64,000 nucleotides of DNA from positions 22,181-86,180 of the forward strand of contig NZ_JAEQAZ010000012.1 in assembly GCF_016654115.1 (NCBI RefSeq), written 5' to 3'. This document shows positions 38,494-47,444 of this stretch, piece by piece. The notes under the pieces were generated by a model, which saw only the letters and a list, made by a program, of their open reading frames with translations, was not told the DNA's origin and did no database searches. Numbering within the stretch: position 1 is the first letter of the stretch; every line of letters begins with the position of its first letter. The stretch is from Streptomyces sp. MBT53 (lineage in GTDB: Bacteria; Actinomycetota; Actinomycetes; Streptomycetales; Streptomycetaceae). The position numbers were made by a program, and so were the translations under genes.

Positions 38494-39615
38494 ATGAGCA
38501 GTACCGCCGCCCCCCGTCGTACCGCGCTCGACGCGCTGCACCGCTCGCTCGGTGCGACGATGACCGACTTCGCCGGCTGGGACATGCCGCTGCGCTACGG
38601 CTCCGAGCGCGACGAACACCTCGCCGTCCGCACGAAGGCAGGCCTCTTCGACCTCTCCCACATGGGCGAGATCACGGTCACCGGACCGGACGCGGCCCGA
38701 CTCCTCAACTACGCGCTCGTCGGCAACATCGCCTCCGTGGGCGTCGGCCGCGCCCGCTACACCATGATCTGCCAGGCCGACGGCGGCATCCTCGACGACC
38801 TGATCGTCTACCGGCTGGCCGAGACCGAATACATGGTCGTCGCCAACGCGTCCAACGCCCAGATTGTCCTGGACTCGTTGGTGGAGCGTTCCGCCGGCTT
38901 CGACGCCGTCGTCCGCGACGACCGAGACGCGTACGCGCTGCTCGCCGTCCAGGGCCCCGAGTCCCCCGGCATCCTCGCCTCGCTCACCGACGCCGACCTG
39001 GACGGCCTCAAGTACTACGCCGGTCTGCCCGGCACGGTCGCGGGCGTCCCCGCGCTGATCGCCCGCACCGGCTACACCGGCGAGGACGGCTTCGAGCTGT
39101 TCGTGGCCCCCGGTGACGCGGAGAAGCTGTGGGAGGCACTGACCGAGGCGGGAGCCGCGGCCGGACTGATCCCGTGCGGCCTGTCCTGCCGCGACACGCT
39201 CCGCCTGGAGGCGGGCATGCCGCTCTACGGCCACGAGCTGTCGACCTCCCTCACCCCCTTCGACGCCGGACTCGGCCGGGTCGTGAAGTTCGAGAAGGAC
39301 GGCGACTTCGTCGGACGTACGGCCCTCACGGCCGCCGCCGAACGCGCCGCCGCGCAGCCGCCCCGCGTCCTGGTCGGCCTGGTCGCCGAAGGCCGCCGGG
39401 TCCCGCGCGCCGGGTACTCCGTCGTCGCCGACGGCCGGGTGATCGGCGAGATCACCTCCGGCGCCCCCTCCCCCACGCTGGGCAGGCCGATCGCCATGGC
39501 CTACGTCGACGCGGCGCACTCGGCGCCGGGCACGGCCGGTGTCGGCGTGGACATCCGGGGCAGTCACGAGCCGTACGAGGTCGTGGCGCTGCCGTTCTAC
39601 AAGCGCCAGAAGTGA
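38494..39615 (+). CDS. gcvT: glycine cleavage system T protein (aminomethyltransferase)
   Basis: 373 aa. T protein moves the aminomethyl carbon from lipoylated H protein to tetrahydrofolate, releasing ammonia. Family elements are MTDFAGWDMPLRYGSERDEHLAVRTKAGLFDLSHMGEI, the folate-site Asp in GGILDDLIVYRL, LAVQGPES, ARTGYTGEDGFELF and the arginine-rich CGLSCRDTLRLEAGMPLYGHEL. Start at the ATG 38494 after GGGAG. Under riboswitch control. The P and L proteins are not in this window. Confidence 0.97.
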   Translation: MSSTAAPRRTALDALHRSLGATMTDFAGWDMPLRYGSERDEHLAVRTKAGLFDLSHMGEITVTGPDAARLLNYALVGNIASVGVGRARYTMICQADGGILDDLIVYRLAETEYMVVANASNAQIVLDSLVERSAGFDAVVRDDRDAYALLAVQGPESPGILASLTDADLDGLKYYAGLPGTVAGVPALIARTGYTGEDGFELFVAPGDAEKLWEALTEAGAAAGLIPCGLSCRDTLRLEAGMPLYGHELSTSLTPFDAGLGRVVKFEKDGDFVGRTALTAAAERAAAQPPRVLVGLVAEGRRVPRAGYSVVADGRVIGEITSGAPSPTLGRPIAMAYVDAAHSAPGTAGVGVDIRGSHEPYEVVALPFYKRQK

Positions 39616-39726
39616 CAGTCGTCGTAGCGTCGAGTCCGTGACCGGGGCGGATCGTCCCTGCTCGACCACGCCCTCCGTGTCTCCCCCCTTCACCAGCACT
39701 CCACCGCGTACAGGAGAATTCACGCC

Positions 39727-40107
39727 ATGAGCAACCACCCCGAGAATCTGCGGTACAGCAAGGAACACGAGTGGCTGACGGCCGCCGTCGACGGTGTCTC
39801 GACGGTCGGTATCACCGAGTTCGCGGCCAACGCGCTCGGCGATGTCGTCTACGCCCAGCTCCCCGAGGTCGGTACGACGGTGACGGCGGGCGAGTCCTGC
39901 GGCGAGCTGGAGTCCACCAAGTCGGTGTCGGACCTGTACGCGCCGGTCACCGGTGAGGTCGTGGAGATCAACACGGCCGTCGTGGACGAGCCCGCGCTCG
40001 TCAACTCCGAGCCCTTCGACGGCGGTTGGCTCTTCAAGGTACGGATCACGGACGAGCCGGGCGACCTTCTCTCCGCCGACGAGTACACCGCTTTCACCGC
40101 CGGCTGA
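39727..40107 (+). CDS. gcvH: glycine cleavage system H protein
   Basis: A 126 aa lipoyl carrier. The lipoylation site is the lysine in [21 protein letters not shown] (about residue 64). The flanking beta hairpins read [36 protein letters not shown] and [20 protein letters not shown]. It shuttles the methylamine intermediate between P, T and L proteins. Located 111 bp after gcvT and 14 bp before glyA, with GAGAATT upstream of the start. Confidence 0.97.
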   Translation: MSNHPENLRYSKEHEWLTAAVDGVSTVGITEFAANALGDVVYAQLPEVGTTVTAGESCGELESTKSVSDLYAPVTGEVVEINTAVVDEPALVNSEPFDGGWLFKVRITDEPGDLLSADEYTAFTAG

Positions 40108-40121
40108 GGAGTCGTAGATCC

Positions 40122-41381
40122 ATGTCCGTCCTGAACACGCCCCTGCACGAACTCGACCCGGACATCGCCGCCGCCGTCGACGCCGAGCTGCGCCGTCAGC
40201 AGTCCACGCTGGAGATGATCGCCTCGGAGAACTTCGCTCCGGTCGCGGTCATGGAGGCCCAGGGCTCGGTCCTCACCAACAAGTACGCCGAGGGGTACCC
40301 GGGCCGTCGTTACTACGGCGGCTGCGAGCACGTCGACGTCGCCGAGCAGATCGCGATCGACCGGGTCAAGGAGCTGTTCGGCGCCGAGTACGCCAACGTC
40401 CAGCCGCACTCGGGCGCCTCAGCCAACCAGGCCGCCCTGTTCGCGCTCGCCCAGCCCGGCGACACCATCCTCGGCCTCGACCTGGCGCACGGCGGCCACC
40501 TCACCCACGGGATGCGGCTGAACTTCTCCGGCAAGCAGTTCGACGTGGTCGCCTACCACGTGGACGCTCAGACCGGTCTGGTCGACATGGCCGAGCTGGA
40601 GAAGCTCGCCAAGGAGCACCGCCCGAAGGTCATCATCGCGGGCTGGTCGGCATACCCGCGGCAGCTGGACTTCGCCGAGTTCCGCCGGATCGCGGACGAG
40701 GTCGAGGCGTATCTGTGGGTCGACATGGCGCACTTCGCCGGGCTGGTGGCGGCCGGCCTCCACCCGAACCCCGTCCCGTACGCGGACGTCGTCACCTCCA
40801 CCACCCACAAGACGCTGGGCGGCCCGCGCGGCGGCATCATCCTCGCCAGGCAGTCCTTCGCGAAGAAGCTGAACTCCTCCGTCTTCCCCGGCTTCCAGGG
40901 CGGTCCGCTGGAGCATGTGATCGCCGCCAAGGCCGTCTCCTTCAAGGTCGCGGCGGGCGAGGAGTTCAAGGAGCGCCAGCGGCGTACGGTGGAAGGCGCG
41001 CGGCTGCTCGCCGAGCGACTGGTCCGGGACGACGTGAAGGCCGTAGGGGTCGACGTCCTGTCGGGCGGCACGGACGTGCACCTCGTCCTGGTCGACCTGC
41101 GGAACTCCGAACTCGACGGCCAGCAGGCCGAGGACCGGCTCCACGAGGTCGGCATCACGGTCAACCGCAACGCCGTCCCGAACGACCCTCGTCCCCCGAT
41201 GGTCACCTCCGGCCTGCGCATCGGTACGCCGGCGCTGGCGACCCGCGGCTTCACCGCCGAGGACTTCGCCGAGGTCGCAGACGTCATCGCGGAGACGTTG
41301 AAGCCGTCGTTCGATGTGGCGGGTCTGAAGGCCCGTGTCACCGCGCTGGCGGAGAAGTACCCGCTGTACCCCGGGCTGTAG
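40122..41381 (+). CDS. glyA: serine hydroxymethyltransferase
   Basis: A 419 aa PLP enzyme interconverting serine and glycine with tetrahydrofolate. Visible are [52 protein letters not shown] and [12 protein letters not shown], with the Schiff-base lysine in [16 protein letters not shown]. Full family length. Start at the ATG 40122. Together with GcvT/H and SdaA it turns glycine into serine and then pyruvate. Followed by a clear hairpin. Confidence 0.97.
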   Translation: MSVLNTPLHELDPDIAAAVDAELRRQQSTLEMIASENFAPVAVMEAQGSVLTNKYAEGYPGRRYYGGCEHVDVAEQIAIDRVKELFGAEYANVQPHSGASANQAALFALAQPGDTILGLDLAHGGHLTHGMRLNFSGKQFDVVAYHVDAQTGLVDMAELEKLAKEHRPKVIIAGWSAYPRQLDFAEFRRIADEVEAYLWVDMAHFAGLVAAGLHPNPVPYADVVTSTTHKTLGGPRGGIILARQSFAKKLNSSVFPGFQGGPLEHVIAAKAVSFKVAAGEEFKERQRRTVEGARLLAERLVRDDVKAVGVDVLSGGTDVHLVLVDLRNSELDGQQAEDRLHEVGITVNRNAVPNDPRPPMVTSGLRIGTPALATRGFTAEDFAEVADVIAETLKPSFDVAGLKARVTALAEKYPLYPGL

Positions 41382-41390
41382 TCGGCCCCC

Positions 41391-41430
41391 GGGGCACCGC
41401 CGCACACTGAGAGGTGCACGGCGGTGCCCC
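41391..41430. terminator. hairpin between glyA and sdaA
   Basis: Perfect 12-nt arms GGGGCACCGCCG (41391-41402) and its complement (41419-41430) with a 16-nt loop, 10 bp past the glyA stop. It probably separates or attenuates the sdaA transcript. Confidence 0.75.
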
Positions 41431-41475
41431 ACCCCCTCGCAGCACCCCGCACGTCTTGCGTTCTGAGGAGTCACC

Positions 41476-42843
<1,368 letters not shown>

Positions 42844-42980
42844 AGGCACAGGCCCCGGGAAATCCCACGGAATGGCTGTCTGAGCTGGGTGCTCTCTCCG
42901 TCAGCCGCCCCGCCGTCGAGGCTGTGCTCGCCTGATGGACGACCCCACGCGTGACATCACCGTCGGCCGCGGACGACGAC

Positions 42981-43015
42981 CTGGCGCTGACGCCGGGGGG
43001 GGACGTCAGCGCCAG
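42981..43015. terminator. bidirectional hairpin at the core/cluster boundary
   Basis: Perfect 12-nt arms CTGGCGCTGACG (42981-42992) and its complement (43004-43015) flank a G-rich 11-nt loop. It ends sdaA on one side and overlaps the stop codon of the convergent 66 aa gene on the other. Confidence 0.85.
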
Positions 43016-43206
43016 GAGACGGGGCTGCGGTAGTCGGTCACGCGGTCGGGGCGGCGCCAGCGGGCCCGCGGGCTGTGGTCGCCATGGGCGAACCGCGGAG
43101 TGGCGGGGCGCTGCGCGGCGGTGCGGGCCGCCAGAACCGCGATCAGCGCGGCGAGTTCCTCGGGAGTGGGATCGCCTTGGATGATGCGGAGGTCCCCCTG
43201 GTCCAT
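43006..43206 (-). CDS. orphan acyl-CoA carboxylase epsilon-like subunit
   Basis: 66 aa. The start LRIIQGDPTPEELAALIAVLAARTAAQRP is the usual actinobacterial AccE/PccE opening. It is followed by a disordered middle and the aromatic/basic end DRVTDYRSPVSWR. Epsilon subunits stabilise the beta-carboxyltransferase core of acetyl/propionyl-CoA carboxylases and are normally encoded beside the beta subunit. None is near here, so it is either a stray accessory copy or a remnant. Its position between sdaA and the phenazine genes leaves open whether it belongs to the cluster. Confidence 0.72.
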   Translation of the reverse strand: MDQGDLRIIQGDPTPEELAALIAVLAARTAAQRPATPRFAHGDHSPRARWRRPDRVTDYRSPVSWR

Positions 43207-43328
43207 CTGCTGCCCCTCGCGATGATCGCCTCCGCCTGGGAGCGCAGGCGCGTAGCCGGACTCGGTCCGTTACGTCTTCGGTCACCGCCCGGACGGTTTC
43301 AAGACCGCTTCACCGAACCTGAGTCGTG

Positions 43329-43367
43329 CTTCCTTCGCTGAACTCCCGTCGAGTTCGGCAAAGGAAG
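43329..43367. terminator. imperfect hairpin after the flavodoxin-fold reductase gene
   Basis: 17-nt arms (43329-43345 and 43351-43367) match at 15 positions around a 5-nt loop. It is about 115 bp past the stop codon of the - strand reductase gene and is its likely terminator. Confidence 0.65.
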
Positions 43368-43482
43368 CGGCGGTGACATACGGGAGCGCGCGGCCTGGGG
43401 CCGGGCCCCGGAGTGAACTTCGTGATCAATCGTGAAGACTCCAAGAATTCACGAACGATCGAGGTTCACCGAATAACCGAGG

Positions 43483-44037
43483 TCAGCCGACCGGCGTCTC
43501 ACTGGTCGAGAGGAGCCGGCGGTATTCCTTGGCGTTCAGGACCAGATCCTCGTCCAGCGGGTCGAAGATCATGCCGTAGACGGAGTGAATACCCTGGTAG
43601 TCGAGCTGGCAGAACTCCAGCGTCTGAGCGACCGGGGCGAGGTACTCCTCAAGGGTCCGCCGGGCGAGGCCTTCCGCGGCGTAGGTCTCCAGGGTGCTGC
43701 CGACCGTGACGGCCAGCCACGCCTTCTTGCCCTGCAGCGCGGAGGCGGAACCGTCGAAGGTGAAGGCGAAACCGTGCACCAGCACCGCGTCGAACCAGGC
43801 CTTGAGCAGCGGAGTCACGCTGTACCAGTAGACCGGGAACTGGAGAACGACGGTGTCGTGCTCGCGCAGCAGCTGCTGCTCGCGTGCCGCATCGATCTTG
43901 AAATCGGGGTAGGTCTGGTAGAGGTCGTGGACGGTGACGTTGTCCAAGTCCTTGATCCCGGCGAGCCAGGTGGCGTTGCCACGGGATTCCGCGAGGTTCG
44001 GGTGGGCGACAATGACGAGGGTGCGATTGGTGGTCAC
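43483..44037 (-). CDS. flavodoxin-fold NAD(P)H oxidoreductase (KefF/MdaB-type quinone reductase)
   Basis: 184 aa starting MTTNRTLVIVAHPNLAESRGNATWL, the family FMN/FAD phosphate-binding start. It continues through HDTVVLQFPVYWYSVTPLLKAWFDAVLVHGFAFTFDG, the isoalloxazine-contacting QFPxYW motif, and GKKAWLAVTVGS. Such enzymes reduce quinones by two electrons. In a phenazine cluster it could reduce the phenazine ring or protect the producer, but that is inference. Its upstream region contains the same promoter-like module as the monooxygenase gene. Confidence 0.88.
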   Translation of the reverse strand: MTTNRTLVIVAHPNLAESRGNATWLAGIKDLDNVTVHDLYQTYPDFKIDAAREQQLLREHDTVVLQFPVYWYSVTPLLKAWFDAVLVHGFAFTFDGSASALQGKKAWLAVTVGSTLETYAAEGLARRTLEEYLAPVAQTLEFCQLDYQGIHSVYGMIFDPLDEDLVLNAKEYRRLLSTSETPVG

Positions 44038-44230
44038 TGACTATTCCATTTCTCGTTTAGGACGCGAACCCGCGTGCGTCCTCACTGTCAATGTTGGCGA
44101 GCGGGTCGGACATGTCCGCGATCATGCGTTCCTCTCGTCGAGCCCCTTGAAAGGGCGATCGATTCGGAACGAGCGGCTGTGTCTCTTCAAGTAAAGGCAG
44201 TCGGTGATCCGAGCGGCATTTATCACGCGA

Positions 44231-44279
44231 TATTGACGGACTCGTTCCATCGACGACCGTGCGGATGGTGGATATTCAC
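44231..44279 (-). promoter_or_regulatory. shared cluster promoter/operator module, copy A
   Basis: On the + strand the layout is TATTGAC, 4 nt, TCGTTCCATCGA, 20 nt, ATTCAC. The same three blocks with exactly the same spacing recur at 48936-48984. Read on the - strand it precedes the reductase gene by about 190 nt. It does not match a standard sigma-70 or ECF promoter, so an operator or an activator site is more likely. Confidence 0.65.
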
Positions 44280-44833
44280 GCGCATCGCCGATGCCCAGGG
44301 GGTTTCGGTGCAGCGGGGGCATGTCCGGTTTGCGGTATCCGGGCGGCGGACAGGTGGCTCTTTCGTGCGTCGGCCTTCGCGGTGCCCTGCGGGCTCTTGC
44401 CGTCTACGGTCGGCGCGCGCTGCCCGGCCGTATAGAGGGGACGGCGGTACGCGAGCCGAACCCCGACCGCCGCGTCGAGGGCGTCGCTGTCGGTCCGGGC
44501 CGGCGGCAGCCGCCGTACTGCGGACTCGGAGGGCCGTTGCGGGGCGGGGAGCACCGGATCGGATCGGGGCGGACAACGAGCCGGGTTCACGCGCGGGCGG
44601 GCGCGTCGGCGGGCGCCAACAGAGACGTGGTCCCGGCCAGGAGCGCGCGCGGCCAGGGCGGAGACGACGGGTGGCGGGCGGCGGGTGGCGCACCCCGCGC
44701 GGATCACGCGGGGTGCGGTATCTCGGCTAGACGTTCCAGCAGGCTCGGGGCCTCGACGGGCGGCACCGGTGCTGGTGCGCAGGCAGGCACGGTCTTCCCT
44801 GCATGTCACGCTTCCCGGGCCGCCCTGCCCGCC

Positions 44834-44870
44834 CCGCCCGACAGACCGTCATGAGCCGGACGTCGGGCGG
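44834..44870. terminator. hairpin after the OB-fold-like gene
   Basis: Perfect 9-nt arms CCGCCCGAC (44834-44842) and its complement (44862-44870) with a 19-nt loop, about 10 bp past the stop codon of the 109 aa gene. Confidence 0.6.
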
Positions 44871-44880
44871 CTTCAGGGAC

Positions 44881-45210
44881 TCATGGGGTGAGGATTTCGC
44901 ACTCCTTGATGACCAGCACTGTCCCGTCCTCGCTGAAGACCCGGCATTCTCCCTTCACCGTGACGGTGACGCCCAGGGGGACGTTTCGCACAAGCCGGAA
45001 CGATTCCTTGATCCGGTCGTCGAACGGCAGCACGAAGATCGCGAGGTGGGGGCCTCCGGGAGTGTCCGACACTTCCACCACCGGTGTGCCGTACTGGCTT
45101 TCGCCGGTTCGGATCGAGATTCCCTCAAGAGTGAGGAATTTCCCGTAGTAGGCACGCTCGGCGGCGGCGCGGTCCGCGGTGAACTCGTTGTGGAGGTCTC
45201 GAATTTTCAT
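44881..45210 (-). CDS. small OB-fold-like protein (tRNA_anti-like), unknown role
   Basis: A 109 aa soluble protein beginning MKIRDLHNEFTADRAAAERAYYGKFLTLEGISIRTG. The strand pattern (KFLTLEGIS, TPVVEVSD, HLAIFVLP, VTVTVKGECRVF, TVLVIKECEI) is that of a small five-stranded OB barrel of the tRNA_anti-like group. No catalytic residues are evident. It lies 60 bp downstream of the aldo/keto reductase on the same strand and is probably cotranscribed with it. It may bind a small molecule or assist a partner enzyme. Confidence 0.6.
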   Translation of the reverse strand: MKIRDLHNEFTADRAAAERAYYGKFLTLEGISIRTGESQYGTPVVEVSDTPGGPHLAIFVLPFDDRIKESFRLVRNVPLGVTVTVKGECRVFSEDGTVLVIKECEILTP

Positions 45211-45270
45211 TGGTTGCCGCCTTCTCTGGTGTGGTCCAGGTGAATGGGTGGGCGCGGTCGTTCACACGGG

Positions 45271-46134
45271 TCACTGCCCGATGGCGTCGAGTTCGGCGAT
45301 CGCCTCGTCGGGCAGTTGCAGGTCGGCCGCGGCGATGTTCTCCCGCAGGTGAGCGACGGAGGAGGTTCCGGGGATGAGCACCGTCGACGGCGAGCGCCGC
45401 AGTAGCCAGGCGAGCGCCACCTGTTGCTCGGAGGCGCCGAGGCGGCGGGCGACATCGCGCAGGGGCCGTGACCGCAGTGGGTGGAATCCGCCGCCGAGGG
45501 GGAAGAACGCGGCGTAGGCGATGTTCTCCTCGGCGCAGCGGTCGACGAGGTCGTCGTCGGCGCGGTCGGCCAGGTTGTACTGGTTCTGCACGGTGACCAC
45601 GGGGGCGATGGCCTGGGCCTGGGTGAGCTGGGCGTCGGTGATCCCGCTGAGGCCGAGGTGCCGGATCAGGCCCTGCTCGCGCAGGCCGGCCAAGGCGGCG
45701 AACGACTCGGCGACGGAGGATCCGTCACCGCCGAACGCGGGGGTGCGCAGGTTGACCACGTCCAGGGTCTCCAGGCCGAGGTGCCGGAGGTTCTCGTGGA
45801 CCTGGGCCTTGAGGTCGGCGGGGTCCAGGGAGGTGATCCAGCCGCCGTCGGCGGTGCGGCGGACGCCGACCTTGGTGACGATGTGCAGCCCGGCCGGGTA
45901 GGGGTGCAGGGCTTCTTTGATCAGTTCGTTGACGACGGTCGGGCCGTAGAAGTCGCTGGTGTCGATGTGGGTGATGCCGAGCTCGACCGCTGCGCGCAGC
46001 ACGGCGATCGCCCGGGTGCGGTCCTCGGGTGGTCCGAAGACGCCGGGACCGGTCAGCTGCATCGCGCCGTATCCCATCCGCGTGATGCTCAGGTCGTCGG
46101 CGAGGGTCAACTTCTGCAGGGCGGGCTTACTCAT
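45271..46134 (-). CDS. aldo/keto reductase in the phenazine cluster
   Basis: A 287 aa (beta/alpha)8 NADPH-dependent carbonyl reductase. The catalytic tetrad is visible: Asp in ITHIDTSDFYGP with its Tyr, and Lys in HIVTKVG. NRSIGVS-like RHLGLSGITDAQL and the coenzyme site IPGTSSVAHLRENIAA follow. The expected His after the Lys is replaced by the local NLRTP segment, as in several actinobacterial members. It could reduce a phenazine aldehyde to the hydroxymethyl form. I start at the ATG at 46134; a longer start at 46164 is possible. Confidence 0.85.
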   Translation of the reverse strand: MSKPALQKLTLADDLSITRMGYGAMQLTGPGVFGPPEDRTRAIAVLRAAVELGITHIDTSDFYGPTVVNELIKEALHPYPAGLHIVTKVGVRRTADGGWITSLDPADLKAQVHENLRHLGLETLDVVNLRTPAFGGDGSSVAESFAALAGLREQGLIRHLGLSGITDAQLTQAQAIAPVVTVQNQYNLADRADDDLVDRCAEENIAYAAFFPLGGGFHPLRSRPLRDVARRLGASEQQVALAWLLRRSPSTVLIPGTSSVAHLRENIAAADLQLPDEAIAELDAIGQ

Positions 46135-46227
46135 CCGAAGGCCTCTCGGGTCTGTTCGCGGCATCGTTGCGGACCGCTCGGCGCGTTCATTGGGCAGGCT
46201 TCCACAGGTGCGGCGGAGACGTGGACG

Positions 46228-46271
46228 CGGTCGGGTGGCCAGGGGCTCGCGCGCCCCTGGCCACCCGACCG
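46228..46271. terminator. 19-bp perfect hairpin
   Basis: Arms 46228-46246 and 46253-46271 are perfectly complementary with a 6-nt loop. It ends the monooxygenase / 369 aa gene transcript before the aldo/keto reductase gene. Confidence 0.9.
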
Positions 46272-46322
46272 GTAGAAGACGAGCGGGCCTCAGCCCCCTC
46301 GTTCCTGCACGTCACCGGCAGT

Positions 46323-47432
46323 TCATGCGACGGACGCTGCCGGATTCTTTCCGGTGGCCGCCATGACGGTGTCACCCTGCGAGGACGTTCGGACCGTCGC
46401 AAAGTTGAACGCCTTGTCGCGAATGGTGATGGTCCACGAGAGTCCGGACCTCTCGCCCACGGTGAGTCCCAACACGATGAGCGGCATGTGCCACTCGTAC
46501 TTCACGAGCATGCCTTGATCCGCCTGGGCGTCCGAGCCGTCGTGCGCCGACACATTGCCGTAGTTGTTGACGGCGAAGACGTCGGGCGTGGCGATCATCT
46601 TCCCGATCCTGGCGTGGCCGGCCTCGATGAAGTCCTCTCGCCGCTCGATGCGAGACAGCGCGTCTATCTCGCGCTGCTCCTCGGCGCGATAGTAGTCACG
46701 GATCTGGATTCCCGTGCTCTGCTCGATGACGCTTCGCGGCACCGTCAGAAACCGAAGTGTGTTGCCAAGGGGCAGCTTCGGCGAGTAGAGGCTGTTCTTG
46801 AGGACGAACATGTTCGCGCTGTCGCGGTCGAGGAAATCCGCCCTCATCCTTTCCATGAAGGGGCCGATCTTGACCGGCGGCTCAGATCCTTCGGTGAAGG
46901 AGACGGGGAGTTCCTTGCTCGCACCGGAGGGCGAGGTCTGAGCGGGCGGCAGGAAGGCTGCCAGTTCATCGGCCCGGATCCCCAGCTCTGCGAGGCCTTC
47001 GGCGATCCGGAAGCCGTCCTGCCGAGTCTTCAGGGTCTTCATCAGAGCCTGGTGGAATCGGAAGACCTTGTAGCCGTCCTGCAGCGGAAACGGAATGCAC
47101 GTGAAGATGCCCTGCAGGTGCGGGTCGGATCGGTAGGTGACGGAAGCGAGCAGAAAGCTGTCGTAGAAGCTCTCGTACTTTTCCGCGAGGAGTGCCTGGA
47201 AGGACGACAGGGGGAAGTCCTCGGGAGTGTCGAAGGTCAGCTCCACCAGGTGGCACTTGGAGAAGAGCGGATTCCCCCGGAAGAAGTGCGTCATGGCCTC
47301 CTCGAACTCGGCGAGCTCGAAGGTCCTGTCGACCTTGTACGTGGAGAGCGACGGAAAGAACTGTGACGCGTCTATGAACGGGAACGTGGTCAGGGAGAGC
47401 CGAAGGATCTTGTCGGCGATGGAGAGGGGCAT
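46323..47432 (-). CDS. unrecognised 369 aa protein encoded with the monooxygenase
   Basis: A soluble 369 aa protein with no motif I can name. The N-terminal half (MPLSIADKILRLSLTTFPFIDAS, FELAEFEEAMTHFFRGNPLFSK, DGYKVFRFHQALMKTLKTRQDGF) and the late segments (FAVNNYGNVSAHDGSD, HMPLIVLGLTVGERSGLSWTITIRDKAF) loosely resemble the two halves of CoA-dependent or condensation-type acyltransferases. The diagnostic HHxxxDG is absent, at best degenerate as FHQALMKT. It starts 12 bp after the monooxygenase stop, so the two are made together. A phenazine-tailoring transferase is possible but unproven. Confidence 0.6.
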   Translation of the reverse strand: MPLSIADKILRLSLTTFPFIDASQFFPSLSTYKVDRTFELAEFEEAMTHFFRGNPLFSKCHLVELTFDTPEDFPLSSFQALLAEKYESFYDSFLLASVTYRSDPHLQGIFTCIPFPLQDGYKVFRFHQALMKTLKTRQDGFRIAEGLAELGIRADELAAFLPPAQTSPSGASKELPVSFTEGSEPPVKIGPFMERMRADFLDRDSANMFVLKNSLYSPKLPLGNTLRFLTVPRSVIEQSTGIQIRDYYRAEEQREIDALSRIERREDFIEAGHARIGKMIATPDVFAVNNYGNVSAHDGSDAQADQGMLVKYEWHMPLIVLGLTVGERSGLSWTITIRDKAFNFATVRTSSQGDTVMAATGKNPAASVA

Positions 47433-47444
47433 TTGTTACCTCCG

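Larger units (their letters stand above)
44038..44880. other. 843-bp gene-free interval with a conserved upstream element
   Basis: No frame here has convincing codon use, domain or start signal; readings are arginine/proline-rich. It contains the shared element at 44231-44279, an upstream leader of about 190 bp for the reductase gene, and the hairpin at 44834-44870. The rest (44290-44830) is GC-rich and looks degraded. Confidence 0.55.

Noticed and set aside
44291..44854. 187-codon + strand open frame in the gene-free interval
   Set aside because: Arg/Gly/Ala-rich without codon bias, ribosome binding site or domain; treated as non-coding.
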